Assembly: GCA_036960405.1 (NCBI GenBank)
Contig: JBALWS010000097.1
Span: 1-16,814, forward strand
Direction of reading: 5' to 3'
Length of the DNA: 16,814 nucleotides
Source: Motiliproteus sp036960405
GTDB lineage: Bacteria; Pseudomonadota; Gammaproteobacteria; Pseudomonadales; Balneatricaceae
Shown here: positions 16,059 through 16,814 of the stretch, piece after piece
Position numbering within the stretch: position 1 is the first letter of the stretch
How the letters are laid out: the number at the start of each line of letters is the position of its first letter
Position numbers and translations under genes: made by a program
Notes under the pieces: generated by a model
The model's input: only the letters and a program-made list of their open reading frames with translations
Databases searched by the model: none
What the model was told of the DNA's origin: nothing

Positions 16059-16814
16059 ATGAAGATCAAAACCAAACTTATTCTGTTTATCCTTACTATC
16101 TCAATGCTGCCTTTGACAGCCTTGGCGCTGTTTAGCTTTCTTTCCGCCAAACAGGGTATGAGCGGGTTGATCTCAGACGAGCTGGTGACGACCGTCGATA
16201 CCGAGTCCAAACAGTTGGAAAACCGCCTTGCTGGCGCGCTGAATGATCTGAGTAGCTGGACTCTGCAACCTATTTTCCAAGACCTGTTGACCGACGACGA
16301 GGATGGCGAGGTACAGCTGACATTGCAGCGCCTGCAGCAACAGTACCCACTGTTTCGATCGCTCTCGGCGCTGAACGAATCCGGAGTCGTGGTCGCTTCC
16401 AGCGATGAGGCCTTCGTCGGCGCCAACTGGGCTGGCACCCTGATCTACCAGCGCAGTCTGGAAAGCAGGCCTTCGCAAGGGCAGATATCTACCAGCAGCC
16501 CGATTGTGATGCCCGTTTCGATCCCGGTGGTGGCCGATTATGATGCCGAAGTGATTATCGGCACTCTGGCTGGCGAGCTGGACTGGAGCGTTATTCAACA
16601 ATGGCTAGCCACCATTTCGCTGGCAGGCGCACCGCAAGATGGCGCGCACCGATTACTGCTGACAGCCCCAAACGGACAGCGCACGCTCTACGATAGCCTC
16701 GAAGCGATAGGTACTACCGCCCAAGCGAGTCTCCCCATACCGCAACAGCGGGGAATCAGCCAACTCCAAACCGGAGGATTGAACTATCTCGTCGGCACCA
16801 GCCACACCAAGGGG
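16059..16814 (+). CDS. Second Cache-type receptor, probably a chemotaxis protein (3' end missing)
   Basis: The ATG at 16059 opens a frame with no stop to the last base, giving 252 complete codons. An AAAGAG lies about 10 nt upstream. The protein starts MKIKTKLILFILTISMLPLT: a short basic start and one membrane segment (about 7-27). A periplasmic sensor region follows, with QDLLTDDE at 74-81 and SLSALNESGVVVASS at 101-115. These match the same residue numbers in the receptor at 14778, without gaps. Later blocks also match (VADYD, IGTL.G..DW). The output domain lies beyond the window. By homology it should be a chemoreceptor, but a GGDEF or kinase output with the same sensor is possible. It is divergent from the secreted Cache gene. 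Confidence 0.85.
   Translation, partial: MKIKTKLILFILTISMLPLTALALFSFLSAKQGMSGLISDELVTTVDTESKQLENRLAGALNDLSSWTLQPIFQDLLTDDEDGEVQLTLQRLQQQYPLFRSLSALNESGVVVASSDEAFVGANWAGTLIYQRSLESRPSQGQISTSSPIVMPVSIPVVADYDAEVIIGTLAGELDWSVIQQWLATISLAGAPQDGAHRLLLTAPNGQRTLYDSLEAIGTTAQASLPIPQQRGISQLQTGGLNYLVGTSHTKG

Noticed and set aside
15995..16601. Two minus-strand open frames at the right edge
   Set aside because: They overlap the convincing plus-strand receptor gene beginning at 16059, whose residues align with the complete receptor at 14778.

Overview
The window looks like chromosomal DNA of a free-living, probably marine, motile gammaproteobacterium. The basis is the long class II ketol-acid reductoisomerase of enteric/Vibrio type, a clear ModF homologue, dense c-di-GMP/chemotaxis signalling genes and moderate GC. 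No mobile element, tRNA, rRNA or CRISPR array was seen. The species assignment is inference.

Layout. Left edge, plus strand: the 3' part of a single-pass membrane protein resembling an anti-sigma factor (2-760); a secreted beta-propeller protein with seven FG-GAP repeats and two PKD-like domains (924-2675), ended by a good intrinsic terminator; and an MFS transporter (2836-4068). From 4082 to 15677 every gene lies on the minus strand. In transcription order these are a secreted Cache-domain protein (15677-14877), a Cache/HAMP chemoreceptor (14778-12874), a small exported cupredoxin-like protein (12858-12466), a polytopic membrane protein with a four-cysteine motif (12454-10874), a membrane diguanylate cyclase (10727-8706), ilvC (8495-7020), modF (6862-5432) and a degenerate EAL/HDOD regulator (5338-4082). 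At the right edge a divergent plus-strand gene (16059 to the window end) encodes the start of a second receptor, a paralogue of the one at 14778.

How it fits together. The right half is a sensory block: two paralogous receptors flank a secreted free Cache domain, and a c-di-GMP synthase follows; an HDOD regulator lies further on. The chemoreceptor, cupredoxin and polytopic protein are spaced by only 15 and 11 nt and probably form one operon. This is the least explained arrangement in the window and the best candidate for something new. ilvC and modF are housekeeping genes embedded among them. ilvC stands alone with its own terminator and has an uncommon perfect inverted repeat upstream.

Limits: all calls come from reading the sequence and recalling families. 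No database search, structure prediction or promoter scoring was run.
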